Part shown: piece by piece, positions 28,492 to 36,491 of the stretch
Position numbering within the stretch: position 1 is the stretch's first letter
How the letters are laid out: every line of letters begins with the position of its first letter
Origin: Collimonas pratensis
GTDB lineage: Bacteria > Pseudomonadota > Gammaproteobacteria > Burkholderiales > Burkholderiaceae_D
Reading direction: 5' to 3'
DNA length: 64,000 nt
Assembly (NCBI RefSeq): GCF_001584185.1
Contig: NZ_CP013234.1
Location: 4,464,001 to 4,528,000, forward strand
Translations under genes and position numbers: made by a program
The notes under the pieces: generated by a model
Database searches by the model: none
Told to the model about the DNA's origin: nothing
Seen by the model: the letters and a program-made list of their open reading frames with translations, nothing else

Positions 28492-29011
28492 TGAAATCAT
28501 CAAGAACCGTGCCGTGGTCAGCGACGACTGGAGCGTATTGCGCCTGCAAGAAGGTGAAACCGCTGAAAGCGTCAGCATCCCGGCCGGCAAGGTGATCGTA
28601 CCGTTCAGCGTCTGGCAAGCCCAGCGTGCGCAGCTGCAGGACCGTAAGCCTATCGGTGTATGGCTGAGCAGCGACGCCCAGGCCGATGTACTGAAAGAAG
28701 ATCTGGCGCATTTCGACCTGGTGGCGGTCGACTTCCCCAAGTTTACCGACGGCCGCGGCTATTCGATCGCCTACAACCTGCGCACGCGCCTGGCCTACAG
28801 CGGCGAGCTGCGCGCCATCGGCGACGTCTTGCGCGACCAGCTGTTCTACATGCAGCGGGTCGGCTTCGATGCTTTTGCGGTACGCGCCGACAAGAACATC
28901 CACGACGCCCTCAAGGGTCTCACCGATTTCACCGAAAAATACCAGACTTCGTGGGACGAGAAAACGCCCTTGTTCCGTCGCGTGAACCGCCAAGCCGTCA
29001 GCCAGGATTGA
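28481..29011 (+). CDS. DUF934 protein of the sulfite reduction operon
   Basis: A 176-residue protein of the DUF934 family, commonly found between cysI and cysH in Betaproteobacteria. The conserved block is VDFPKFTDGRGYSIAYNLRTRLAYSGELRAIGDVLRDQLFYMQR. Its role is not established; a link to sulfite reduction is inferred from constant gene order. GTG 28481 is preferred because GGGGAGG at 28468-28474 is six bases upstream; ATGs at 28466 and 28475 would overlap that site. It overlaps cysI by 11 bases and ends two bases before cysH. Confidence 0.85.
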   Translation: MSTNEIIKNRAVVSDDWSVLRLQEGETAESVSIPAGKVIVPFSVWQAQRAQLQDRKPIGVWLSSDAQADVLKEDLAHFDLVAVDFPKFTDGRGYSIAYNLRTRLAYSGELRAIGDVLRDQLFYMQRVGFDAFAVRADKNIHDALKGLTDFTEKYQTSWDEKTPLFRRVNRQAVSQD

Positions 29012-29013
29012 TC

Positions 29014-29757
29014 ATGAGCAGCCCGACTCCCTCCCTGCTGGAACTGGTCGCCGCCACCAAGGCGACGCTGGAAAGAATCGCCGCCGAATATACGCCGGCG
29101 GTATTCGCCTCCAGCCTGGCGGCCGAAGACATGGTGCTGACCGACCTCATCCTGCGCGGCCAGCTGCAAGACAAGATTTCCATCTTCACGCTGGAAACCG
29201 GCCGCCTGCATGCGGAAACCTTGGGCATGCTGGACCGCATCAAGGAAACCTACGACTACGAGGTCACGCCTTACCGGCCGCAACCGGAAGCAGTGGCCGC
29301 CTATGTCGAACAGAATGGCTTGAACGCCTTCTACGACAGCGTCGAGATGCGCAAGGAATGCTGCCGCATCCGCAAGATCGAACCGCTCAACCGCGCCCTG
29401 GCCGGCAACAAGGCCTGGATCACCGGCCAGCGCCGGGCGCAGTCGCTGACGCGCGCCGAGCTGCATGTGCAAGAGCATGATGAGGCACATGGCATGAGCA
29501 AGTTCAATCCGTTGGCGGACTGGTCGGAGGAAGATGTCTGGCAATACATCCGCAGCAACAACGTGCCGTACAACCCGCTGCACGACAAGGGCTATCCTTC
29601 CATCGGCTGCGAGCCTTGCACACGCGCCATCCAGCCGGGCGAAGACGTGCGCGCCGGCCGCTGGTGGTGGGAAAATCCGGAATCCAAGGAATGCGGCCTG
29701 CACGTGGTGGACGGCAAACTGATACGCATCAAAGCCGTCTCGCAGCAGAACGCTTGA
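29014..29757 (+). CDS. cysH: Adenylylsulfate (APS) reductase, iron-sulfur type
   Basis: A 247-residue reductase that converts APS to sulfite using thioredoxin. Four cysteines for a [4Fe-4S] cluster are visible: Cys116-Cys117 in ECCRIRK, and Cys199 and Cys202 in GCEPCTR. The catalytic Cys227 sits in the C-terminal ECGLH. Enzymes with this CC-CxxC set use APS, while PAPS reductases lack it. That agrees with the absence of an APS kinase gene and of a CysC domain on CysN. ATG 29014 is two bases after the preceding stop. Confidence 0.93.
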   Translation: MSSPTPSLLELVAATKATLERIAAEYTPAVFASSLAAEDMVLTDLILRGQLQDKISIFTLETGRLHAETLGMLDRIKETYDYEVTPYRPQPEAVAAYVEQNGLNAFYDSVEMRKECCRIRKIEPLNRALAGNKAWITGQRRAQSLTRAELHVQEHDEAHGMSKFNPLADWSEEDVWQYIRSNNVPYNPLHDKGYPSIGCEPCTRAIQPGEDVRAGRWWWENPESKECGLHVVDGKLIRIKAVSQQNA

Positions 29758-29815
29758 TCCCGCTTTTTGCTTCATTACTGCTTCATCATCGCTACATCAA
29801 ATGACAAGAACCGCT

Positions 29816-30751
29816 ATGAACACAGTTGTTGAAAAATTTTTCCTGGACCAGGCCGCCAACCGCCATCTCGACTGGCTGGAATCGGAAGCCATCCACATCA
29901 TGCGTGAAGTGGCGGCGGAATGCAGCAATCCGGCCCTGCTGTTTTCCGGCGGCAAGGATTCGGTGGTGATGCTGCGCCTGGCGGAAAAAGCTTTCCGTCC
30001 CGGCAAATTTCCTTTCCCGCTAGTGCATATCGATACCGGCCACAACTTCGCCGAAGTGATCACATTCCGCGACAAGCGTGTGGCGGAACTGGGCGAACGC
30101 CTGATCGTCGGCTCAGTCGAGGATTCGATCAAGCGCGGCACCGTGCGCCTGCGCAATCCGCAGACCGATTCGCGCAATGCAGCGCAAGCCGTGACCCTGC
30201 TGGAAACCATTGCCGAACACAAGTTCGACGCCTGCATCGGCGGCGCCCGCCGCGATGAAGAAAAGGCGCGCGCCAAGGAACGCATCTTTTCCTTCCGCGA
30301 CGAATTCGGTCAATGGAATCCGAAAGCGCAACGCCCGGAACTCTGGGACCTGTACAACACCCGCGTGCACCCGGGTGAAAACATGCGCGTGTTCCCGATC
30401 TCCAATTGGACCGAGCTCGATGTCTGGCAATACATCGCCCGTGAAAAACTGGAACTGCCGCCGATTTATTTCGCCCATCAGCGCCAGGTAATCCCGCGCA
30501 ACGGCCTGCTGGTGCCGTTGACCGACCTGACCCCGGCGCGCGAAGGCGAAGTGGTGGAAACCCGCGAAGTGCGTTTCCGCACCGTCGGCGATATTTCCTG
30601 CACCTGCCCGGTGGCCTCCGACGCAGCGACCGTCGAAGCCATCATCGCCGAAACCGCGGTGACCCAGATCACCGAACGCGGCGCTACCCGGATGGATGAC
30701 CAGACCTCGGAAGCATCGATGGAAAAACGTAAAAAAGAAGGATATTTCTGA
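29816..30751 (+). CDS. cysD: Sulfate adenylyltransferase subunit 2
   Basis: A protein of 311 residues from ATG 29816 (316 from the in-frame ATG 29801). The PP-loop LLFSGGKDSVVML, near residue 45, activates ATP; HIDTGHNFAEVI and GGARRDEEKARAKERIFSFRD are strongly conserved CysD segments. With CysN it makes APS from sulfate and ATP. It overlaps cysN by one base (TGATG), which fits production of a 1:1 complex. The start choice is open because neither ATG has a clear ribosome binding site. Confidence 0.94.
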   Translation: MNTVVEKFFLDQAANRHLDWLESEAIHIMREVAAECSNPALLFSGGKDSVVMLRLAEKAFRPGKFPFPLVHIDTGHNFAEVITFRDKRVAELGERLIVGSVEDSIKRGTVRLRNPQTDSRNAAQAVTLLETIAEHKFDACIGGARRDEEKARAKERIFSFRDEFGQWNPKAQRPELWDLYNTRVHPGENMRVFPISNWTELDVWQYIAREKLELPPIYFAHQRQVIPRNGLLVPLTDLTPAREGEVVETREVRFRTVGDISCTCPVASDAATVEAIIAETAVTQITERGATRMDDQTSEASMEKRKKEGYF

Positions 30752-32103
30752 TGAACGCCGTGGTTAACAATGTGAGCAGCAACTTCAACAGCGATAGCGG
30801 CCCTGCGCCACAAGCACGCGGCCAGGAACGCGGCTTGCTGCGCTTCATCACCGCCGGCTCGGTGGATGACGGCAAGAGCACCCTGATCGGCCGCCTGCTG
30901 TTCGACAGCAAGGGCATCTTCGCCGACCAGCTGGACGCCATGTCGCGCGCCAAGCACAAGCGTACCGTCGGCGACACCATCGACCTGTCGCTGCTGACCG
31001 ACGGCCTGGAAGCCGAGCGCGAACAAGGCATCACCATCGATGTCGCCTACCGTTATTTCGCCACGCCGAAGCGCAAATTCATCATCGCCGACACCCCTGG
31101 CCACGAGCAGTACACGCGCAACATGGTGACCGGCGCTTCGACCGCCGATGCCGTCATCATCCTGATCGACGTCTCCAAGGTCAAGCTGGGCGACGACGGC
31201 AGCGTTGAATTGCTGACCCAGACCAAGCGCCACTCGACCATCGCGCACCTGCTGCAAATCGAACACGTGGTGGTGGCGGTCAACAAGATGGACCTGGTCA
31301 ACTACGACCAGACCGTGTACGACCGCATCGTCGCCGCCTACCTGGAATTCGCTACGCAGCTGGGCCTGCGCGATGTGCGCCCGATTCCGCTGTCAGCGCT
31401 GGCTGGCGACAACGTGGTGGCAGCCGGCGACAAGATGCCTTGGCATCAGGGCCCGACCCTGATCGAACTGCTGGAATCGCTCAGCGTCTACGACGAATCG
31501 CATGACGAGCCGTTCCGCTTCCCGGTGCAGCTGGTGGCGCGCCACAACGGCCACGAAGCCAACGATTTCCGCGGCTACATGGGCCGTATCGAGGCCGGCA
31601 AGGTCAGCAAGGGCGACAAGCTGATCGTACAGCCTAGCGGCCAGAGCGCCACCGTGAAAGACATCCTGGTGCTGGAAGGTTCGCTGCCGTCGGCCGCGGT
31701 CGGCCAGTCGGTGACCCTGCTGCTGGAAGAATACCTGGACATTTCGCGCGGCGATATGTTGACCTCGGTGGAGCGTGCTCCTGCCCTGCTGAAGACCGTC
31801 AACGCCGACCTCTGCTGGCTGTCGGAAGATGCGCTCGACCTGCGCCGCAAGTACTGGCTCAAGCACAGCACCAAGCAAACCGCCGCCCGCATCACCAGGA
31901 TCGACACGCTGCTCGATATCAATACCCAGCAGCGGCGCCCGGCGGAGTCGCTGAAACTGAACGACATCGCCAGCGTCTCGCTCAATCTGCAGCAAGCCAT
32001 CGCTGCCGACTCCTACGATGAGATACGCGCTACCGGCGCCTTCATCCTGATCGACGAAGTCACGCACCAGACCGTCGCTGCCGGCATGATCCGTCTCGAC
32101 TGA
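30751..32103 (+). CDS. cysN: Sulfate adenylyltransferase subunit 1 (GTPase)
   Basis: A 450-residue EF-Tu-like GTPase. G1 is GSVDDGKSTLIGRLL at about residues 35-49, the switch region is EREQGITIDVAYRYF, G3 is DTPGHEQY and G4 is NKMDLV; two beta-barrel domains follow. GTP hydrolysis drives the unfavourable formation of APS by CysD. The protein ends after the third domain, without the APS kinase (CysC) domain seen in CysNC fusions, which agrees with the APS-using CysH upstream. Confidence 0.94.
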   Translation: MNAVVNNVSSNFNSDSGPAPQARGQERGLLRFITAGSVDDGKSTLIGRLLFDSKGIFADQLDAMSRAKHKRTVGDTIDLSLLTDGLEAEREQGITIDVAYRYFATPKRKFIIADTPGHEQYTRNMVTGASTADAVIILIDVSKVKLGDDGSVELLTQTKRHSTIAHLLQIEHVVVAVNKMDLVNYDQTVYDRIVAAYLEFATQLGLRDVRPIPLSALAGDNVVAAGDKMPWHQGPTLIELLESLSVYDESHDEPFRFPVQLVARHNGHEANDFRGYMGRIEAGKVSKGDKLIVQPSGQSATVKDILVLEGSLPSAAVGQSVTLLLEEYLDISRGDMLTSVERAPALLKTVNADLCWLSEDALDLRRKYWLKHSTKQTAARITRIDTLLDINTQQRRPAESLKLNDIASVSLNLQQAIAADSYDEIRATGAFILIDEVTHQTVAAGMIRLD

Positions 32104-32140
32104 AACAACGCCAATCCATATCCACACAGCGGAACACGCC

Positions 32141-32926
32141 ATGCAAGCCAACCACGCCAGCACCCAAGCTACTTACGGCAAAGTCTATCTGATCGGCGCC
32201 GGCCCTGGCGCCGCGGACCTGATCACGGTGCGCGGCGCGCGCTTGCTGGCGCAGGCCGACGTCGTGCTGCACGATGCCCTGGTGACGCCAGACATGCTGG
32301 CACTGTGCCCGCAAGCCTTGCAGATCGCCGTCGGAAAACGTTGCGGCAAACTCTCCACTGCACAGCAGTTCATCAACAAGCAGCTGGTCGACAATGCCCG
32401 CAAGTATGCGGTGGTGGTGCGTTTGAAAGGCGGCGATCCGATGCTGTTCGGCCGCGCCGATGAAGAATTGCGGGCGCTGGAAAAGCATGGCATCGAAGTT
32501 GAAGTGGTGCCTGGCATCAGCGCCGCGCTGGCGGCTGCGGCCAGCTCACAGCAGCCGCTGACCAAGCGTGGCGTCGCGCGCAGCGTGGCGTTCTTTACTT
32601 CCAGCACCGCGCCCGGCGAATCCGAGCAGGTGAACATGCCAAACTGCGACACGCTGGTGCAATACATGGGCGGCCGCGAAGCCGCCGCCACGGCGCAACG
32701 GCTGCTAGCGCAAGGCCGCTCCGCTGCGACGCCGGTGGTAGTGGTGGAAAACTGCAGCCGCGACAATCAGCGCATCCTGCGCCTGCGCCTGGATCAGCTG
32801 GAGCAAGGCTTGCAGCAATGCGAAGGTCCGGTGCTGGTGATGATAGGCGAAGCGCTCGCCAGCCGCGCCGGACAGCAGCTTGCCGGCGATCAGCAGAAGG
32901 TTGCCAAGGCCAGGAACGCGGCCTGA
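32141..32926 (+). CDS. cobA: Uroporphyrinogen-III C-methyltransferase
   Basis: A 261-residue tetrapyrrole methyltransferase (SUMT). VYLIGAGPGAADLITVRGARLL at about residues 11-32 is the family signature, and VVRLKGGDPMLFGRADEE and VVPGISAALAAAA are further conserved blocks. It adds two methyl groups from S-adenosylmethionine to make precorrin-2, the start of siroheme (needed by CysI) and of cobalamin. It is a stand-alone SUMT without the CysG dehydrogenase/chelatase domain. It lies 37 bases after cysN and is the last gene of the cys operon. Confidence 0.92.
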   Translation: MQANHASTQATYGKVYLIGAGPGAADLITVRGARLLAQADVVLHDALVTPDMLALCPQALQIAVGKRCGKLSTAQQFINKQLVDNARKYAVVVRLKGGDPMLFGRADEELRALEKHGIEVEVVPGISAALAAAASSQQPLTKRGVARSVAFFTSSTAPGESEQVNMPNCDTLVQYMGGREAAATAQRLLAQGRSAATPVVVVENCSRDNQRILRLRLDQLEQGLQQCEGPVLVMIGEALASRAGQQLAGDQQKVAKARNAA

Positions 32927-32960
32927 GGCAGAGCGGCATCCATTCTCGCTTTAGCAAACT

Positions 32961-33137
32961 TTAGCGAACGACAGGCTTGGCGTGCGCTTCCGACGCCAGT
33001 GCTTTTTGCAGGACCGGGCCGGGCTGGTCCAGCCGGTCTTCCGGCGACAAGACATTGATCCAGCTGACCAGGCCGACGGCTGCTACGGTCAATACCAAGA
33101 ATACTGCTATTCTTTTATTCAAAAATTCCCATTTCAT
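32961..33137 (-). CDS. Small single-span membrane protein, 58 residues
   Basis: An unlisted short gene with an excellent ribosome binding site (AAGGAG at plus 33142-33147, a few bases before ATG 33137). The protein starts MKWEFLNKRIAVFLVLTVAA, giving one membrane helix or uncleaved signal anchor, then a short hydrophilic tail SPEDRLDQPGPVLQKALASE ending PVVR. No family is recognised. It is convergent with cobA and the first of four small minus-strand genes in this stretch. Orientation with the tail in the periplasm is expected from the positive N-terminus. Confidence 0.65.
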   Translation of the reverse strand: MKWEFLNKRIAVFLVLTVAAVGLVSWINVLSPEDRLDQPGPVLQKALASEAHAKPVVR

Positions 33138-33325
33138 TGTTGACTCCTTACCTGCAATATTTTCTTTGACTGCGCTCCTTTGATTCCGGTGCTAACCAGC
33201 CAGCGCTGACCATAAATAGCGCAGCGCTACCGGCAAAGCAGCGCATTCAAATGACAGCAGCCCCGCCGCCAATGACTTGGCGGCAGAGATGCCCTTCACA
33301 TCTTCATTCCGATTATTTCGATTGT

Positions 33326-33529
33326 TTAGCGGCCGTTGCCGCTGCGTGTCGCCAGCACACCGTACATGCCGACCGCGCGGTCGCTGGAAGCGGTGCTGCG
33401 CTTGGCTTGTTTGCCATTGCCGGACAGCGCCGAAGCCTGGCTGGGCGACCAGCCGAAAGTCCAGTTGCCGCCCTTGTTTACTTTGTTCTGTTTGCCGGAT
33501 GCCAGACCCAGCAGAGTTTTGATAGTCAT
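33326..33529 (-). CDS. Small hypothetical protein, 67 residues
   Basis: A short reading frame starting MTIKTLLGLASGKQNKVNKG with AGAGGTG upstream; the ATG at 33529 has the better spacing, and the first ATG at 33532 is also possible. The rest is rich in Gly, Ser, Lys and Asn (GGNWTFGWSPSQASALSGNG) and has no membrane segment. No family is recognised. It is accepted mainly for its ribosome binding site and its position among other small minus-strand genes, so it could still be spurious. Confidence 0.45.
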   Translation of the reverse strand: MTIKTLLGLASGKQNKVNKGGNWTFGWSPSQASALSGNGKQAKRSTASSDRAVGMYGVLATRSGNGR

Positions 33530-33859
33530 CATTTCACCTCTTCATGCTTGCTGCGCGGGCGTCGCATAAGCGGCGGCATCCGTGTAGCTGCGTTGATCAT
33601 GGAAAGCGATTGTGCAACGCGCCGGTTGGGGCACGCACGACAGCGACGGTGAAAGAGAAATGTTCCGCCAGTCGATTGCAGGCTGGACAGCCTGGCTAAG
33701 CGACACGGGAAATGTGAGGATAGCTAGGCTGTTTCAGGCAACTGCAAGCAGACAATTGCTTTATGTATTTGCGTTACTGAGTTTCTGGTCCGGTAAGCCG
33801 GACAACTGGGACAGTCCATTACAAAAGCTCCCGATTCAAAAATGCCTGATCAAACCTGA
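33530..33859. other. Intergenic stretch without a convincing gene
   Basis: A plus-strand frame from 33612 to 33908 is open, but it has a weak start, unremarkable composition and runs antisense into the next gene, so I do not call it. A short hairpin GTCCGG-TAAG-CCGGAC lies near 33789-33804 without a T-run. The right half is less GC-rich than the neighbourhood. Confidence 0.5.
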
Positions 33860-34264
33860 TCAAGCCGGTTGTATCGTTGGACTGCCGCCGCGCGTGGAAG
33901 GTTCATAAGCTGGCTTTGCCGCCCGTGCGGAGCGTTGGGGAATGCTTTCCCAGCGCACACTGCGCACGCTGATTTCCTGCGCCAGGCGGGTCACCAGCTG
34001 CACCAGTCCGGCACGCTCGCGCACCGAACACTTCACTTCCACCGTGATGGCGGTCAGGTTAGTCTGCACCGCAGGCTCGTTGGCTTGATGCGTGACGTCA
34101 TAGTTCGCCAGCAGCTTGCGCATCAGATTTTCCAGATACGCCACTTCCGAACTGCGGCAGGTAGTCACGATGCGATATGGCAAAGCAGAGCCGTGATCCT
34201 CTTGCGAGGCGGTGAACGAAGAACGATGTTTTTTAAAAAATGCATGCAGTTTGATGAATGGCAT
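33860..34264 (-). CDS. Orphan MgtC-type C-terminal (ACT-like) domain protein
   Basis: A 134-residue protein from ATG 34264 with AGGAAA a few bases upstream. Residues about 29-110 (LPYRIVTTCRSSEVAYLENL, later AITVEVKCSVRERAGLVQLV and SVRSVRWESIPQR) resemble the soluble ACT-like domain that follows the membrane part in long MgtC/SapB proteins. Here the membrane domain is absent: the N-terminus MPFIKLHAFFKKHRSS looks at most like its final linker. The upstream frame to 34456 does not encode membrane helices. It may be a regulatory stand-alone domain or a truncated remnant. The family call comes from pattern memory, not alignment. Confidence 0.5.
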   Translation of the reverse strand: MPFIKLHAFFKKHRSSFTASQEDHGSALPYRIVTTCRSSEVAYLENLMRKLLANYDVTHQANEPAVQTNLTAITVEVKCSVRERAGLVQLVTRLAQEISVRSVRWESIPQRSARAAKPAYEPSTRGGSPTIQPA

Positions 34265-34839
34265 GACGATTTCCTTCCCACTTCCGTTGTTCCTGCCGGC
34301 CAGGCGTACCCAACGAGGCGCACATGCATTTGCTGCTGTGCCATTACCGGGCTGTGCGCCTGCCCTGCAAGATGCACAGGGAAACGCCAAGCCCGGGCAG
34401 ACCCAGGAACGGAAATACACGGCCGTACGCAATCCGCCGGAAGGCGGCACGAACAATCGGTACTACAAAAATCGGATGGGAGTATCGTTGCGGCATTCTC
34501 TGCTACAACTTTGCTACGACGTTTACCGCAGGAAAAATGAAAATCCGGCGATAAACCTTACGATACTACAGCTCGCAAATACGCAAGCTGCAGCGGACGA
34601 CGGAGGTCTGCTAAAGACTATGCGTAATGTGCCGGGCTGAGGACCCATCCACCGCTACTACTAGAACAACTGTCCAAAATATGGACCTCCATACAATGCA
34701 ATACCGAGATTATATTTCTTACTGGCTATTCTGTCAAGTAAATGACTTTACATTCGCCGGATTTTGTGCGTAGCCAACATATTCGCAACAGCTGGGAAAT
34801 CCCCAGCAAACTTGGGCGCCGCCACAAGCCGCTTGCGGC
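34265..34839. other. Long non-coding stretch upstream of the MgtC-type gene
   Basis: About 570 bases with no credible gene on either strand, although frames are open by chance. On the minus strand it could be a long leader of the MgtC-like gene. It contains local hairpins, such as CCGCC-TTCC-GGCGG near 34438-34448 and the palindrome AGCCGCTTGCGGCT at 34827-34840. The part from about 34660 to 34790 is AT-rich. I do not recognise a known riboswitch. Confidence 0.45.
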
Positions 34840-35046
34840 TCAGTAGGAGCCGGCCCGCAACACCCGCAGCGTGTGCAAAACCGAACCGTGACGGCAGTCC
34901 AGCACTTGCATCCGTCGCTCCAGATCCTGGTGGTCGGCGGCTGCGGCGAGATAGGCCTGTTCCGCCTCGGGCAAAGTCATGCCGGTGCCGGCGGCGGCCT
35001 TCCTCCAAAAGTCTTTAATATTAGAAAATTTATTGGATAACGACAT
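34840..35046 (-). CDS. DUF3563 family small protein
   Basis: A 68-residue protein from ATG 35046 with GGAG six bases upstream. MSLSNKFSNIKDFWRKAA is followed by EAEQAYLAAAADHQDLERRM, the pattern of DUF3563, a family of short proteins common in Burkholderiales with a conserved YLA-D-DLERRM core. No function is known for the family. It is divergent from the lysR gene at 35179, across 132 AT-rich bases. The final residues LHTLRVLRAGSY lie beyond the conserved part. Confidence 0.7.
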   Translation of the reverse strand: MSLSNKFSNIKDFWRKAAAGTGMTLPEAEQAYLAAAADHQDLERRMQVLDCRHGSVLHTLRVLRAGSY

Positions 35047-35178
35047 ACGCAACTCCAAATAGAAACATCAAAAACCTCCCCATGGAAGCCAAATCCAGAG
35101 GAACGATGCTTGTAGAATAGGCCGATCAAGATTAGACTGAAAGCCGTATTTTCTATCCGAAATATAAGTTTATTTAAC

Positions 35179-36081
35179 ATGACAACCAGACTCCCGCCGC
35201 TCAAGCCCTTGCGCGTATTCGAAGCCGTGGTGCGCACCGGCAGCCTGACCCTGGCCGCCGCCGAACTGCACATCACGCACAGCGCGGTGAGCCAGCAGAT
35301 CAAGCTGCTGGAGCAGCACTTCGGCATCACCCTGTTTACCCGGGGGCAGCGCGGGGTGGAGCCGACCGCAGCGGCGCGGCTGTTTTTTACCGACGTCAAA
35401 GCCGGGCTGGACCGTATTGCCTTGGGGGCGGAGCAATTGCTGAATACCGGCAAGGTACGCATCATCCGCGTCAGCTGCACGCCGTCGATGGCGATGCGCT
35501 GGCTGATTCCGCGGCTGTCGTCGTTCCAGATCGACAATCCGCGGGTGGAAATCCGCGTCACCACGTCGACCGTGGCCGTAGAGGCAATCAAGGAGCCATT
35601 CGATGTCTTGATACGGCGCAGTCCGATGCACAGAGCCGATTACGAATGCATACGCTTCCTCGATGACGTACTGACGCCGGTGGCGTCGCCGCGCTATCTG
35701 CAGCAGCATCCGCTCAAGCGCCCGCAAGATTTATTGCAAGCGTCCCTGCTGCACCTGTCCAGCCGTTCCCAGACCTGGACCCGCTGGTTTGACGAAGTCG
35801 GGGTGCCGGTCAAAGGCCAGTTGCCGGGCCAGATCTATGAGCATTTCTTTTTGAGTTTGCAGGCGGCGCTCACCGATCTCGGCGTGGCCATGGGTTCGCT
35901 GGCGCTGATGGAGGAAGATCTCGCGCACGGCAGCCTGCTGCCGCCATTCCCCGATTTATGCCTGCAGGACAAAGGATTTCATCTGCTGTTCCGCGCCGGC
36001 CTGCAGGATCCGGTGCTGGCCAATTTCACCGCCTGGCTGCAAGCCAAGGGCAGGGAAACCTCTGAAAGTATCCGGGCTTAG
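35179..36081 (+). CDS. LysR-type regulator, GcvA/AmpR-like
   Basis: A 300-residue LysR regulator. LPPLKPLRVFEAVVRTGSLTLAAAELHITHSAVSQQIKLLE is the GcvA/AmpR-type DNA-binding start, with the helix-turn-helix in LAAAELHITHSAVSQQI. The effector domain contains RVSCTPSMAMRWLIPRL. Targets are unknown; the divergent DUF3563 gene is the nearest candidate. Its stop overlaps the convergent cbiX gene by four bases. Confidence 0.88.
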   Translation: MTTRLPPLKPLRVFEAVVRTGSLTLAAAELHITHSAVSQQIKLLEQHFGITLFTRGQRGVEPTAAARLFFTDVKAGLDRIALGAEQLLNTGKVRIIRVSCTPSMAMRWLIPRLSSFQIDNPRVEIRVTTSTVAVEAIKEPFDVLIRRSPMHRADYECIRFLDDVLTPVASPRYLQQHPLKRPQDLLQASLLHLSSRSQTWTRWFDEVGVPVKGQLPGQIYEHFFLSLQAALTDLGVAMGSLALMEEDLAHGSLLPPFPDLCLQDKGFHLLFRAGLQDPVLANFTAWLQAKGRETSESIRA

Positions 36082-36473
36082 GACTTGGGCAAGGTAGCGG
36101 CGCAATAGCCGGCAATCGCGGCCAGCACCTGCGGCTGCTCGCCCACCGCCTGCGCTACGGTGATCGTCAATTGCGGATGCCGTTGCTGCGCCTGGGCGAT
36201 CAGGGCCGGCAGATCGCGCCGCACGTGGCCGCCCTGGCCGAGGAATACCGGCACCACGCTGACTTCGCGGATGCCTTCCGCCGCCAGCTGTTGCAGCAGT
36301 CCGGGCAAATCCGGCTGCATCAGTTCGAGGAAGGCCAGGCCGACCCGCAGTTCCGGCCGCTGCCGCTCGATCAGCTGCTGCAGGACTTCAAACGGCGTCG
36401 CCCACAAGGGATCGCGGGCGCCGTGGGCAAACAGGATGATCGCTTGATGCGGCGCCGGAGATGGATGTGACAT
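36078..36473 (-). CDS. cbiX: Short sirohydrochlorin chelatase-type protein (CbiX-S)
   Basis: A 131-residue single-domain chelatase of the CbiX/SirB family. AIILFAHGARDPLW near the N-terminus holds the catalytic histidine, and VVPVFLGQGGHVRRDLP holds the second. Such proteins insert iron or cobalt into sirohydrochlorin. With the stand-alone CobA of the cys operon 3.1 kb away, it could supply the last step of siroheme synthesis, or serve cobalamin. It sits 18 bases downstream of lptG on the same strand and may be read from that operon. Confidence 0.85.
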   Translation of the reverse strand: MSHPSPAPHQAIILFAHGARDPLWATPFEVLQQLIERQRPELRVGLAFLELMQPDLPGLLQQLAAEGIREVSVVPVFLGQGGHVRRDLPALIAQAQQRHPQLTITVAQAVGEQPQVLAAIAGYCAATLPKS

Positions 36474-36491
36474 GAGCTGGTCCGAGCGCCG

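Noticed and set aside
26209..28740. 843-codon minus-strand frame opposite tauE and cysI
   Set aside because: It covers two certain genes and parts of others on the plus strand; its peptide shows no domain and runs across gene boundaries.
33612..33908. Plus-strand frame of 98 codons in the gap before the MgtC-type gene
   Set aside because: Weak start, no recognisable pattern, and it overlaps the end of the minus-strand gene; not enough to call.
34212..34640. Plus-strand frames in the stretch upstream of the MgtC-type gene
   Set aside because: Several frames are open but none has a ribosome binding site together with plausible protein composition; the stretch is more likely a leader or spacer.
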